A DNA stretch of 6,233 nucleotides from Pseudomonadota bacterium (GCA_021819535.1 JAKAQU010000184.1:1-6233); one strand, 5' to 3'; counted from the stretch's first letter, positions 1 to 6,103 are shown. Program-made: numbers and translations. Notes: generated from the letters alone by a model not told the origin.

Positions 1-548
1 TGGTCGCGACGATCGGCGAGAACATGACCCTCCGCCGCGCCCGCGTGCTCGCGGTGCCGCAGGGCGTCGTCGCGAGCTATGTCCATGGCGCGCTGAAGCC
101 GGGTCTCGGCAAAATCGGCGTGCTCGTCGCCCTCGAAGGCAACAGCGAGGCGCAGGCGCTGGAGATGCTCGGGCGCCAGGTCGGCATGCATATCGCCGCG
201 GCGCGGCCGGAAGCGGTCGATATCGACGGCGTCGATCCGGCGGCCCTCACGCGCGAGCGGGCGGTGCTCGCCGAGCAGGCGCGGGCCTCGGGCAAGCCGG
301 AGGCGATCATCGAGAAGATGGTCGAGGGCAGGATCCGCAAATATTACGAGGAAGTGGTGCTGTTGGAGCAGGTCTGGGTGCATGACGGCGAAAGCCGGGT
401 GCGCGCGGTGCTCCAGAAAGCGGGGGCGAAGGCCGCCGGCTTCGCGCGCTTTCAGCTCGGCGAGGGGATCGAGCGCCAGAGCGGGGATTTCGCCGCCGAG
501 GTCGCCGCCGCCGCCGGCATCGCGAACGACGGCGCCAAAGCCCCCTGA
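1..548 (+). CDS. tsf: Elongation factor Ts, C-terminal part (5' end outside window)
   Basis: EF-Ts is the cytoplasmic guanine nucleotide exchange factor that releases GDP from EF-Tu. The gene enters the window already open. The reading frame begins at base 3 and gives 181 residues before the TGA at 546-548. Its first residues, VATIGENMTLRR, match the family block seen as KIGENINIRR at about residue 125 of the E. coli protein, so the EF-Tu-contacting N-terminal domain (UBA-like fold and TDFVAK motif) lies upstream. Further family blocks follow in order: YVHG, KIGVLVAL, GMHIAAARPE, SGKPEAIIEKMVEGR, AGFARFQLGEGIE and a FAAEVAA tail. The in-frame ATG at 24 is internal and not the start. rpsB is expected just upstream from the usual gene order. 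The protein ends where the family normally ends, so only the 5' side is cut, by the window edge. Identification is close to certain. Confidence 0.96.
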   Translation, partial: VATIGENMTLRRARVLAVPQGVVASYVHGALKPGLGKIGVLVALEGNSEAQALEMLGRQVGMHIAAARPEAVDIDGVDPAALTRERAVLAEQARASGKPEAIIEKMVEGRIRKYYEEVVLLEQVWVHDGESRVRAVLQKAGAKAAGFARFQLGEGIERQSGDFAAEVAAAAGIANDGAKAP

Positions 549-559
549 CCGCGCGCCCA

Positions 560-579
560 TCCACCTGACCGAGGGTGGA
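560..579 (+). other. Small stem-loop in the tsf-pyrH spacer
   Basis: TCCACC (560-565) pairs exactly with GGTGGA (574-579) around the 8-base loop TGACCGAG. It begins 11 bases after the tsf stop codon. The sequence downstream is pyrimidine-rich (CCTCTTGTCTCTTGTT) but has no continuous T-run, so it is not a good intrinsic terminator. It could be a transcript-processing or attenuation structure between rpsB-tsf and pyrH, or a chance hairpin. The rest of the spacer shows no convincing promoter. Confidence 0.35.
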
Positions 580-654
580 AACCGCCTCTTGTCTCTTGTT
601 CAAGCCCGGCGCGCCCGGTAGTTTCCCTCTCGCGTGGCAAGGCGATCCCCGATC

Positions 655-1380
655 ATGACCGAGCGGCAATCCTATCGGCGCGTGCTTCTGAAAGTGTCCG
701 GCGAGGCGCTGATGGGCACGCGCGAATACGGTATCGGGCCGGACATCGTGCAGCGCATCGCGGCCGACACCGGCGATGTCGTCGCGATGGGGGTGCAAGT
801 TTGCCTGGTCATCGGCGGCGGCAATATCTTCCGCGGCGTCTCGGGGGCGGCCGGCGGGATGGACCGCGCCCAGGCCGATTACATGGGCATGCTGGCGACC
901 GTGATCAACGCGCTCGCCCTGCAGAACGCTTTGGAGAAGATCGGCGTTCCGACCCGGGTGCAATCGGCGATCCCGATGTCCTCGGTCTGCGAGCCCTATA
1001 TCCGCCGCCGCGCCCAGCGCCACATGGAAAAAGGCCGCGTCGTGATTTTCGCCGCCGGCACCGGCAACCCGTTCTTCACGACCGATACCGCCGCCGCCCT
1101 CCGTGCCGCCGAGATGGGCTGCGATGCCCTGCTCAAGGGGACGCAGGTCGATGGCGTCTATTCCGCCGACCCGCGCAAGGTCGCGGACGCCGAACGTTTT
1201 CAGGAACTGAGCTATCACGATGTCCTGGCGCGTGATCTCGCGGTGATGGATGCGGCGGCGATCAGCCTCGCGCGCGAGAACAAGCTGCCGATCATCGTGT
1301 TCAATATCCATGCCGCCGGCGCCTTCGCCCGTGTGATGCGCGGCGAGGGGCGGTTCACCACCATCGTCGAGACCCAATAG
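655..1380 (+). CDS. pyrH: UMP kinase (uridylate kinase)
   Basis: PyrH phosphorylates UMP to UDP with ATP in pyrimidine nucleotide synthesis. It is a cytoplasmic homohexamer of the amino acid kinase fold, and the family is typically activated by GTP and inhibited by UTP. From the ATG at 655 the protein is 241 residues, the usual length. Visible motifs are the phosphate-binding KVSGEALMG (residues 13-21), the glycine-rich IGGGNIFRG (53-61), DYMGMLATVINALALQNALE (75-94), and GTGNPFFTTDTAAALRAAEM (135-154) followed by LLKGTQVDGVYSADP, the nucleotide and UMP-binding segments. An in-frame GTG at 634 would add MARRSPI, but it has no Shine-Dalgarno sequence and precedes the conserved start. ATG 655 has a weak AAGG about 12 bases upstream and is preferred. 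The gene lies 106 bases after tsf and 51 bases before frr, the standard proteobacterial order. All key motifs are intact. Confidence 0.96.
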   Translation: MTERQSYRRVLLKVSGEALMGTREYGIGPDIVQRIAADTGDVVAMGVQVCLVIGGGNIFRGVSGAAGGMDRAQADYMGMLATVINALALQNALEKIGVPTRVQSAIPMSSVCEPYIRRRAQRHMEKGRVVIFAAGTGNPFFTTDTAAALRAAEMGCDALLKGTQVDGVYSADPRKVADAERFQELSYHDVLARDLAVMDAAAISLARENKLPIIVFNIHAAGAFARVMRGEGRFTTIVETQ

Positions 1381-1431
1381 GCGCATCTCGCCGCGGGCGG
1401 GCAAGTCCCGGGCAAGCAAGGGGAAAGTCAT

Positions 1432-1998
1432 ATGCCGGCCGATCTCAACGCGTTGAAGCAGGATCTGACCCGCCGCATGGAAAGCGCGATCGAGACGCTG
1501 AGGCGGGAATTCGCGGGGCTCCGCACCGGTCGGGCGAACCCGGCCCTCCTCGAGCCGGTGCGGGTCGAGGCCTATGGCGGCGAGATGCCGCTCACCCAGG
1601 TCGCTACCATCGGTGTGCCGGAGCCGCGCATGATCACCGTCCAGGTCTGGGATCGGAGCCTGGTCGGCGCCGTCGAGCGTGCCATCCGCGATGCCGGGCT
1701 CGGGCTCAACCCGTCTTCCGACGGGCAATTGGTGCGCGTGCCGATCCCGATTTTGACCGAGGAGCGGCGCCACGAGCTGGCCAAGGCCGCCGGCCGCTAT
1801 GCCGAGGGCAGCCGGGTCGCGGTGCGCGGCGTGCGGCGCGACGGGATGGACCAGATCAAGGCGCACGAGAAGAAACACGACATCAGCGAGGACGACGCCA
1901 CGCACTGGTCAGACGAGGTGCAGAAACTCACCGACCAGTTCATCAAGCGGATCGACGAGGTGCTGGCGGAAAAAGAAAAGGACATCCGGCACGTCTGA
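1432..1998 (+). CDS. frr: Ribosome recycling factor
   Basis: RRF acts with EF-G to split post-termination ribosomes into subunits. The protein is 188 residues (family about 185). Recognisable blocks are LRTGRANPALLEPVRVEAYG (30-49), LGLNPSSDGQLVRVPIPILT (90-109), TEERRHELAK (109-118), the arginine-rich helix VAVRGVRRDGMD (129-140) and ISEDDATHWSDEVQKLTD (151-168), ending in a charged helix. Domain I is the long three-helix bundle formed by the N- and C-terminal parts; domain II is the middle insertion. The arginine equivalent to the essential Arg132 of E. coli is present (Arg135). The neighbouring Asn of the usual RNVRRD is Gly here. The start is clear: AAGGGG at 1418-1423 lies 8 bases before the ATG at 1432, the best ordinary ribosome binding site in the window. 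The stop codon overlaps the uppS start in TGATG. Confidence 0.96.
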   Translation: MPADLNALKQDLTRRMESAIETLRREFAGLRTGRANPALLEPVRVEAYGGEMPLTQVATIGVPEPRMITVQVWDRSLVGAVERAIRDAGLGLNPSSDGQLVRVPIPILTEERRHELAKAAGRYAEGSRVAVRGVRRDGMDQIKAHEKKHDISEDDATHWSDEVQKLTDQFIKRIDEVLAEKEKDIRHV

Positions 1999-2744
1999 TG
2001 TCCTCGATCCCGGCCCTCACCGCGCCCCGCGGCGACCCCCTGCCGCCACCGGCCCATGTCGCGATCATCATGGATGGCAATGGCCGCTGGGCCCAGGCGC
2101 GCGGCCTGCCGCGTATCGCCGGCCATCGCGCCGGCGCGCGCGCGGTGCGGCGCACCATCGAGGCGGCGCTGGCGCATGGCGTGCGCTGGCTCACGCTCTA
2201 TGCCTTCAGCAGCGAAAACTGGCGCCGCCCGCAGGATGAGGTGAGCGACCTCACCGCCCTGCTCCGCCACTATCTCAAGAGCGAGATCGCGGAACTGGCC
2301 GAAAACGGCGTGCGCCTGCGGATGATCGGCGAGGCCGCGCGCTTCGCCGAGGATATCCAGGCGAGCCTTCGCGACGCCGAGCGGGTGACGGCGGGCAATG
2401 CCCGGCTCAACCTCACCATCGCGCTCTCCTATGGCGGCCGCGCCGAGATCATCGCCGCCGCGCGGCGTATCGCCGAGGCGGCGGCCCGGGGCGAGATCGA
2501 TCCCGCGCGGCTCGACGAGGCGGGGTTCGCGAGCCAGCTTTTCACCGCCGGCATGCCGGACCCCGACCTCATCATCCGCACCAGCGGCGAGCGACGGCTC
2601 TCCAATTTCCTGCTCTGGCAGGCGGCCTATGCCGAATTGGTGTTTCTCAATGTGCTGTGGCCGGATTTCAGCGCCGACCATTTCGCCGAGGCGCTGACCG
2701 ATTATGCCAGCCGGGAACGCAGATTCGGTGCCCGTCCCTCCTGA
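1998..2744 (+). CDS. uppS: Isoprenyl (undecaprenyl) diphosphate synthase, cis-prenyltransferase
   Basis: UppS condenses isopentenyl diphosphate onto farnesyl diphosphate in cis to make the C55 lipid carrier for peptidoglycan and other surface polymers. It works in the cytosol at the membrane. The 248-residue protein carries all signature regions: HVAIIMDGNGRWA (20-32, catalytic Asp26), GHRAGARAVRR (42-52), TLYAFSSENWRRP.DEV (66-82), LSYGGRAEI (143-151), and IRTSGERRLSNFLLWQAAYAE (193-213) then WPDF (221-224). These include the diphosphate-binding Arg194, Arg200 and Ser202 and the Mg-binding Glu213. It ends in the family's RERRFG tail. The ATG at 1998 shares one base with the frr stop, and no strong Shine-Dalgarno sequence is seen nearby, so translation is probably coupled to frr. 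The 3' end overlaps the likely cdsA start. Product chain length cannot be read from sequence; C55 is assumed from the family. Confidence 0.95.
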   Translation: MSSIPALTAPRGDPLPPPAHVAIIMDGNGRWAQARGLPRIAGHRAGARAVRRTIEAALAHGVRWLTLYAFSSENWRRPQDEVSDLTALLRHYLKSEIAELAENGVRLRMIGEAARFAEDIQASLRDAERVTAGNARLNLTIALSYGGRAEIIAAARRIAEAAARGEIDPARLDEAGFASQLFTAGMPDPDLIIRTSGERRLSNFLLWQAAYAELVFLNVLWPDFSADHFAEALTDYASRERRFGARPS

Positions 2745-3582
2745 ACACACCCCGCTCGCGCCTGCCGGGTCGGACGTGCGCCACCCCCCTCGCGCGGGGG
2801 ACAAATGGGGCGACCTTCTGGTTCGCATCCTCTCGGCGCTGGTCCTGGTGCCGCTCGCGCTCGGCGGCATCTGGGCCGGCGCCTTGCCCTGGGTCGCGCT
2901 GGTCGTGCTGATCGCGGGCGGGCTCGGCGTCGAATGGGTCGCCCTCTGCCATGAGACCTGGCGGAGTGTCGCCGGGCTCTCGGTGATCCTGAGCCTCGTC
3001 TCGACTGCGGTCGCGGGCAGCATCTCCCCGCTCGCCGCCCTCCTCCTCGCCGCGCTCGCGATCGCACTCGCGCTGATCCTGCGCGGGCCGCGCCTCGGCG
3101 GCGGCATTCTTTACATCGCGCTCGCCACCATCGCCCTTCTCTGGCTGCGCGCCGATCCCGCCGCCGGGCGGGGCAATCTTCTCTTTCTCATGCTGACGGT
3201 ATGGGCGAGCGATATCGGCGCCTATCTCGCCGGGCGGCTGATCGGCGGGGCCAAGCTCGCGCCGCGCATCTCACCCGGCAAGACCTGGTCGGGCGGATTG
3301 GGCGGTCTTCTCGGCGCGATCGCGATCGGCCTCGCCGCATCCCGCCTCGGCGGCGGCGCGCCGCTCCATGCCGGGCTGGTCGCCGCTTTGCTCGGGGTCA
3401 TTGCGCAGGCCGGGGATTTATTCGAAAGTTTCCTCAAGCGCCGCTTCGGGGTCAAGGATTCGAGCCACCTCATCCCCGGCCATGGCGGCCTCTTGGACCG
3501 GCTCGACGGAGTTCTCGCGGCAGCGCCGGTGGCGGCAATGCTGGCCTTGATCATCGGGAGAGGAGTATCGCTTTGGATGTGA
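2704..3582 (+). CDS. cdsA: Phosphatidate cytidylyltransferase (CDP-diglyceride synthase)
   Basis: CdsA converts phosphatidic acid and CTP to CDP-diacylglycerol, the precursor of all membrane phospholipids. It is an integral inner-membrane enzyme. The protein is strongly hydrophobic, with several predicted membrane helices (about residues 39-80, 88-126, 132-148, 157-178, 195-212, 221-236 and 268-286, some probably helical pairs). Near the C-terminus it has the full family signature, SFLKRRFGVKDSSHLIPGHG (242-261) continuing into GLLDRLD, with the metal-binding KD and DR.D residues. An upstream VWASDIGAYLAGRLIGG..K block (166-184) is also typical. The start is uncertain. ATG 2704 gives 292 residues and a 41-base overlap with uppS; GTG 2728 (284 residues) has GGGAA about 10 bases upstream; GTG 2776 would give 268. 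The first 30 residues are polar, Pro-rich and not conserved-looking, so they do not help decide. The gene end overlaps the dxr start. Confidence 0.93.
   Translation: MPAGNADSVPVPPEHTPLAPAGSDVRHPPRAGDKWGDLLVRILSALVLVPLALGGIWAGALPWVALVVLIAGGLGVEWVALCHETWRSVAGLSVILSLVSTAVAGSISPLAALLLAALAIALALILRGPRLGGGILYIALATIALLWLRADPAAGRGNLLFLMLTVWASDIGAYLAGRLIGGAKLAPRISPGKTWSGGLGGLLGAIAIGLAASRLGGGAPLHAGLVAALLGVIAQAGDLFESFLKRRFGVKDSSHLIPGHGGLLDRLDGVLAAAPVAAMLALIIGRGVSLWM
3561..3565 (+). promoter_or_regulatory. Ribosome binding site of dxr, inside cdsA
   Basis: AGGAG, within the purine run GGGAGAGGAG (3556-3565), lies 7 bases before TTG 3573. It is the strongest Shine-Dalgarno match near the cdsA-dxr junction and falls inside the last codons of cdsA. 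It would be 13 bases from the alternative GTG at 3579 and more than 40 from the first in-frame ATG at 3609, so it favours the TTG. Confidence 0.7.
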
Positions 3583-4796
3583 CCGCCGATCTCGCACGAC
3601 CGGCGCCGATGCCGCGGGCCATTGCGCCCGCCCCGGCCGGGAATGGCGTCAGAACCATCACCGTCCTCGGCAGCACCGGCAGCGTCGGAACGCAGACGCT
3701 CTCGCTGCTCGGCGATCGCGCGCGTTTTGCCGTCAAAGCGCTGGTCGCCGGGCGCAATGCGGCCCTTCTCGCCGAACAGGCGCGGGCCCATGGCGCCGAA
3801 TGGGCGGTGATCGCCGATGAGACGCAATATGAGACGCTCCGCGACGCGCTTGCCGGGAGTGGCGTGCGGGTCGCGGCGGGCGCGGCCGCGGTGGTGGAGG
3901 CGGCCTCGATCGCGGTCGATTGGACGATGGCGGCGATCACCGGCGCTGTCGGCCTCTCGGCGACGCTGGCGGCGATCCGGGCGAGCCGCGCCGTCGCGCT
4001 CGCCAACAAGGAGGCGCTGGTTTGCGCCGGCGACGTCATGCTCGCCGCCGTCGCCGCCGCCGCAACGACGCTGCTTCCGGTCGATTCCGAGCATAATGCG
4101 ATTTTCCAGGCGCTCGCCGACGGCAATCGCGCGCATCTCGAAAAAATCGTCCTGACCGCGTCCGGCGGCCCGTTCCGCACCGCGTCCCGCGCCGAGATGG
4201 CGGCGGCAACGCCGGAGGCAGCACTTCGCCACCCGGTCTGGTCGATGGGCGCCAAGATCAGCATCGACAGCGCGACCTTGATGAACAAAGGTCTCGAAGT
4301 GATCGAGGCGGCACGGCTGTTCGCGCTCGACGAGGCGCGGATCGAGGTTCTGGTCCATCCGCAATCGGTGGTCCACGGGATGGCCTGCTTCGCCGATGGC
4401 AGCGTCGTCGCCCAGCTCGGCTCGCCGGATATGCGCGTCCCCATCGCCCATGCGCTGGCTTGGCCGCAGCGGATGGCGACATCGGCACCGCGGCTCGATC
4501 TCGCCGCCATCGCCCGGCTCGATTTCGCCCCCCCCGATGATGCCCGCTTCCCGGCCCTCGCCCTCGCGCGCGCCGCCTTGCGCGAAGGCGGTGGCGCCCC
4601 CACTTTGCTCAATGCCGCGAACGAAGTCGCGGTCGCGGCCTTTCTCGACCGCCGCATCGGCTTTCTCGCCATCGCCGAGACCGTGGCGCGGGTGATGGAT
4701 CGGCTCGGCGCGCCGCCGGCCGCCGATCTTGACGCCGTGCGGACGCTGGATGCGGAAGGGCGGCGCCTGGCCGCAACCCTGATCGGAGCCGCCTGA
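3573..4796 (+). CDS. dxr: 1-deoxy-D-xylulose 5-phosphate reductoisomerase
   Basis: Dxr makes 2-C-methyl-D-erythritol 4-phosphate from deoxyxylulose phosphate using NADPH. It is the committed step of the MEP isoprenoid pathway and the target of fosmidomycin. Counted from TTG 3573 (407 residues), motifs are the NADPH-binding GSTGSVG (33-39), LANKEALV (143-150), the metal-binding DSEH (171-174), ASGGPF (196-201), HPVWSMGAKISIDSATLMNK (220-239) with Glu242 and Glu245 following, HPQSVVHGM (262-270), SPDMRVPIAHALAWP (284-298) and LLNAANEVAVAAFL (345-358). TTG is chosen because of the well-placed AGGAG upstream. Alternatives are GTG 3579 (forming a GTGA overlap with the cdsA stop) and ATG 3609 (395 residues, no ribosome binding site). 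The resulting N-terminal extension before VRTITVLG is about 26 Ala/Pro-rich residues, slightly longer than usual. The frame is open as far back as 3201, but that part is cdsA out of frame. The stop overlaps the rseP start in TGATG. Confidence 0.95.
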   Translation: MDVTADLARPAPMPRAIAPAPAGNGVRTITVLGSTGSVGTQTLSLLGDRARFAVKALVAGRNAALLAEQARAHGAEWAVIADETQYETLRDALAGSGVRVAAGAAAVVEAASIAVDWTMAAITGAVGLSATLAAIRASRAVALANKEALVCAGDVMLAAVAAAATTLLPVDSEHNAIFQALADGNRAHLEKIVLTASGGPFRTASRAEMAAATPEAALRHPVWSMGAKISIDSATLMNKGLEVIEAARLFALDEARIEVLVHPQSVVHGMACFADGSVVAQLGSPDMRVPIAHALAWPQRMATSAPRLDLAAIARLDFAPPDDARFPALALARAALREGGGAPTLLNAANEVAVAAFLDRRIGFLAIAETVARVMDRLGAPPAADLDAVRTLDAEGRRLAATLIGAA

Positions 4797-5920
4797 TGCT
4801 CTCTCTCATGCCGCCACTCGTGCCGGGAACGCTGCGCTCGGTGGTCGCGTTCGTCGTCGTCCTCGGGGTTCTGGTGTTCTTTCACGAACTCGGCCATTAC
4901 CTCGCGGCGCGCTGGCGCGGCGTGCGGGTGGAAACCTTCTCGATCGGGTTCGGGCGCAAACTCTGGAGCCGGCGCGACCGGCACGGCACGGAGTGGCGCA
5001 TCGCCTGGCTGCCGCTCGGCGGCTTCGTCAAGCTGCATGGCCAGGAACAGCCCGAGGAGGCGAGCGAGGAGACCAGGGCGGCGTGGATCCCGGGCGAGAC
5101 CTTCCATGAAAAATCGGTCCTGTCGCGGGCGATCGTCGTCGCCGCCGGGCCGCTCGCCAATTTCATCCTCGCTTTCGTGTTGTTCACCGCGCTGTTCGCG
5201 GCGGCCGGGCGGCCGGTCGTCGAGCCGGTCGTCGGCGAGGTGATGGCGGGGTCGGCGGCGGCAGAAGCGGGGCTTGCGACCGGCGATCGCATTCTCGCGA
5301 TCGATGGCGCGCCGATCACGCGCTTTCTCGATATCCAGCGCATCGTTGCCGCCCATCCCGGCGCGACCCTCGATCTCACGCTCAGGCGCGACGGGGCCGA
5401 ACGCCATCTCGCGGTGACGACGGGAAGCCGCATCGTCGATGGGCGAAAGACCGGGCTCCTCGGCATCTCCGGCGGCAGCCTGCGCTATGAGCATCTGTCA
5501 TTGCCGGGCGCGGTCATCGCCGGCGCCAGCGAGACCTCGGAGGTTCTCACCGAGACGGTGAGCGGCGTCTGGCAGATGGTGAGCGGCAAGCGTGGCACCG
5601 ATGATCTCGGCGGCCCGCTCCGGATCGCGCAGCTTTCCGGGCAGGTGGCGGCGGAAGGTGTCGCCAATCTGATCTCCTTCATCGCCGTGCTGTCGATCAA
5701 TCTCGGCCTCGTCAATCTGTTCCCGATCCCGGTGCTCGATGGCGGGCATCTGTTATTTTATATCGTCGAGGCGCTGCTCGGCCGGCCGGTCCCGAAACGG
5801 GCCCAGGAATACGGCTTCCGCGCCGGTTTCGCGCTGCTCGTCGGCCTGTTCGTTTTTGCCACCTGGAACGACCTCTCTCATCTCGGCATTTTCCGCTGGG
5901 TCGCGCATCTCGCCGGATGA
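4796..5920 (+). CDS. rseP: RseP/MmpA-type site-2 intramembrane zinc metalloprotease
   Basis: Members of this M50 family cut transmembrane substrates within the bilayer: anti-sigma factors in the sigma-E response, signal-peptide remnants, and PodJ in Caulobacter (MmpA). The 374-residue protein has a first membrane helix carrying the zinc-binding HELGH (30-34), PLGGFVKLHG (73-82), a second helix around GPLANFILAFVLF (118-130), and one PDZ domain (about 143-210, with AAEAGLATGDRILAIDG). The C-terminal half holds the NLGLVNLFPIPVLDGGH motif (302-318, zinc ligand Asp315) and a last helix near 342-357. E. coli RseP has two PDZ domains and about 450 residues; the single PDZ and shorter length are common in alphaproteobacteria. 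The ATG at 4796 overlaps the dxr stop and has CGGAG 7 bases upstream. ATG 4808 is a weaker alternative. The natural substrate here is unknown. Confidence 0.94.
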   Translation: MLSLMPPLVPGTLRSVVAFVVVLGVLVFFHELGHYLAARWRGVRVETFSIGFGRKLWSRRDRHGTEWRIAWLPLGGFVKLHGQEQPEEASEETRAAWIPGETFHEKSVLSRAIVVAAGPLANFILAFVLFTALFAAAGRPVVEPVVGEVMAGSAAAEAGLATGDRILAIDGAPITRFLDIQRIVAAHPGATLDLTLRRDGAERHLAVTTGSRIVDGRKTGLLGISGGSLRYEHLSLPGAVIAGASETSEVLTETVSGVWQMVSGKRGTDDLGGPLRIAQLSGQVAAEGVANLISFIAVLSINLGLVNLFPIPVLDGGHLLFYIVEALLGRPVPKRAQEYGFRAGFALLVGLFVFATWNDLSHLGIFRWVAHLAG

Positions 5921-5924
5921 GCGC

Positions 5925-5962
5925 CCGGCGTTGCCCGCCTTGCCGGCTTTGCTGCATTTTTT
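5925..5962 (+). terminator. Weak candidate terminator after rseP
   Basis: CCGGC (5925-5929) can pair with GCCGG (5942-5946) across a 12-base loop, and a run of six T (5957-5962) follows. The stem is only 5 base pairs and the T-run begins 10 bases after it, so it fits a classical intrinsic terminator poorly. It may give partial termination between rseP and the downstream gene, or it may be a coincidence at the edge of an AT-rich regulatory region. Confidence 0.25.
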
Positions 5963-6031
5963 GCAAGATATTTCAATGCCCGTCCCGGTTGCCCGGCAGT
6001 AATGGATTAAAACTCGCGAGACGGTGATCTA

Positions 6032-6064
6032 AGGGTAGCGGCGAACAGGCAGTGCCGCTATTCT
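6032..6064 (+). other. Stem-loop in the presumed bamA leader
   Basis: TAGCGGC (6036-6042) pairs perfectly with GCCGCTA (6054-6060) around the 11-base loop GAACAGGCAGT. The stem can extend outward through G-U, G-U, G-C and A-U pairs to 6032 and 6064, for 11 pairs in all. No T-run follows, so it is not a terminator for the plus strand. If transcription starts upstream, it would be a 5' leader hairpin 46 bases before the start codon. Confidence 0.5.
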
Positions 6065-6069
6065 CCGCT

Positions 6070-6083
6070 CGCCGTGCACGGCG
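6070..6083. repeat. Perfect 14-base palindrome upstream of bamA
   Basis: CGCCGTGCACGGCG is identical to its reverse complement. It ends 27 bases before the TTG start, between the stem-loop and the ribosome binding site. In DNA it could bind a dimeric regulator; in RNA it could fold as a 5-pair stem with a TGCA loop. In GC-rich DNA a palindrome of this length can occur by chance, so function is unproven. Confidence 0.5.
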
Positions 6084-6096
6084 CGGTAACAGCGAT

Positions 6097-6103
6097 GGGA
6101 AGA
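6097..6103 (+). promoter_or_regulatory. Ribosome binding site deciding the TTG start of bamA
   Basis: GGGAAGA lies 7 bases before TTG 6111. A stop codon in the same frame (TAA, 6087-6089) lies just upstream, with no ATG or GTG in between, so TTG 6111 is the only start that gives the full signal peptide. Confidence 0.65.

Noticed and set aside
596..624. Sigma-70-like promoter TTGTTC-N17-TAGTTT before pyrH
   Set aside because: Only about half the positions in each box match consensus. It is too weak to list as a feature without transcript data.
634..654. GTG start adding seven residues to pyrH
   Set aside because: There is no Shine-Dalgarno sequence before it, and ATG 655 gives the normal family length.
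307..1905. Minus-strand open frame of 532 codons opposite tsf, pyrH and frr
   Set aside because: It lies opposite three well-supported genes, has His/Arg/Gly-rich low-complexity composition and no domain. It is a codon-bias shadow.
1797..3107. Minus-strand open frame of 436 codons opposite frr, uppS and cdsA
   Set aside because: Same reasoning: antisense to conserved genes, no motifs, typical GC-rich shadow.
3201..3572. Possible 124-residue N-terminal extension of dxr
   Set aside because: This part is cdsA read out of frame. It is Arg-rich, has no resemblance to Dxr, and the strong ribosome binding site at 3561-3565 sets a later start.
3551..5494. Minus-strand open frame of 647 codons opposite dxr and rseP
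   Set aside because: It is antisense to two genes with complete family motifs. Its translation is Arg/Ala/Ser-rich without recognisable domains, as expected from stop-codon-poor GC-rich DNA.
5976..6002. Eight-codon mini-ORF (MPVPVARQ) in the bamA leader
   Set aside because: There is no ribosome binding site and no regulatory peptide character; short ATG frames like this are expected by chance.
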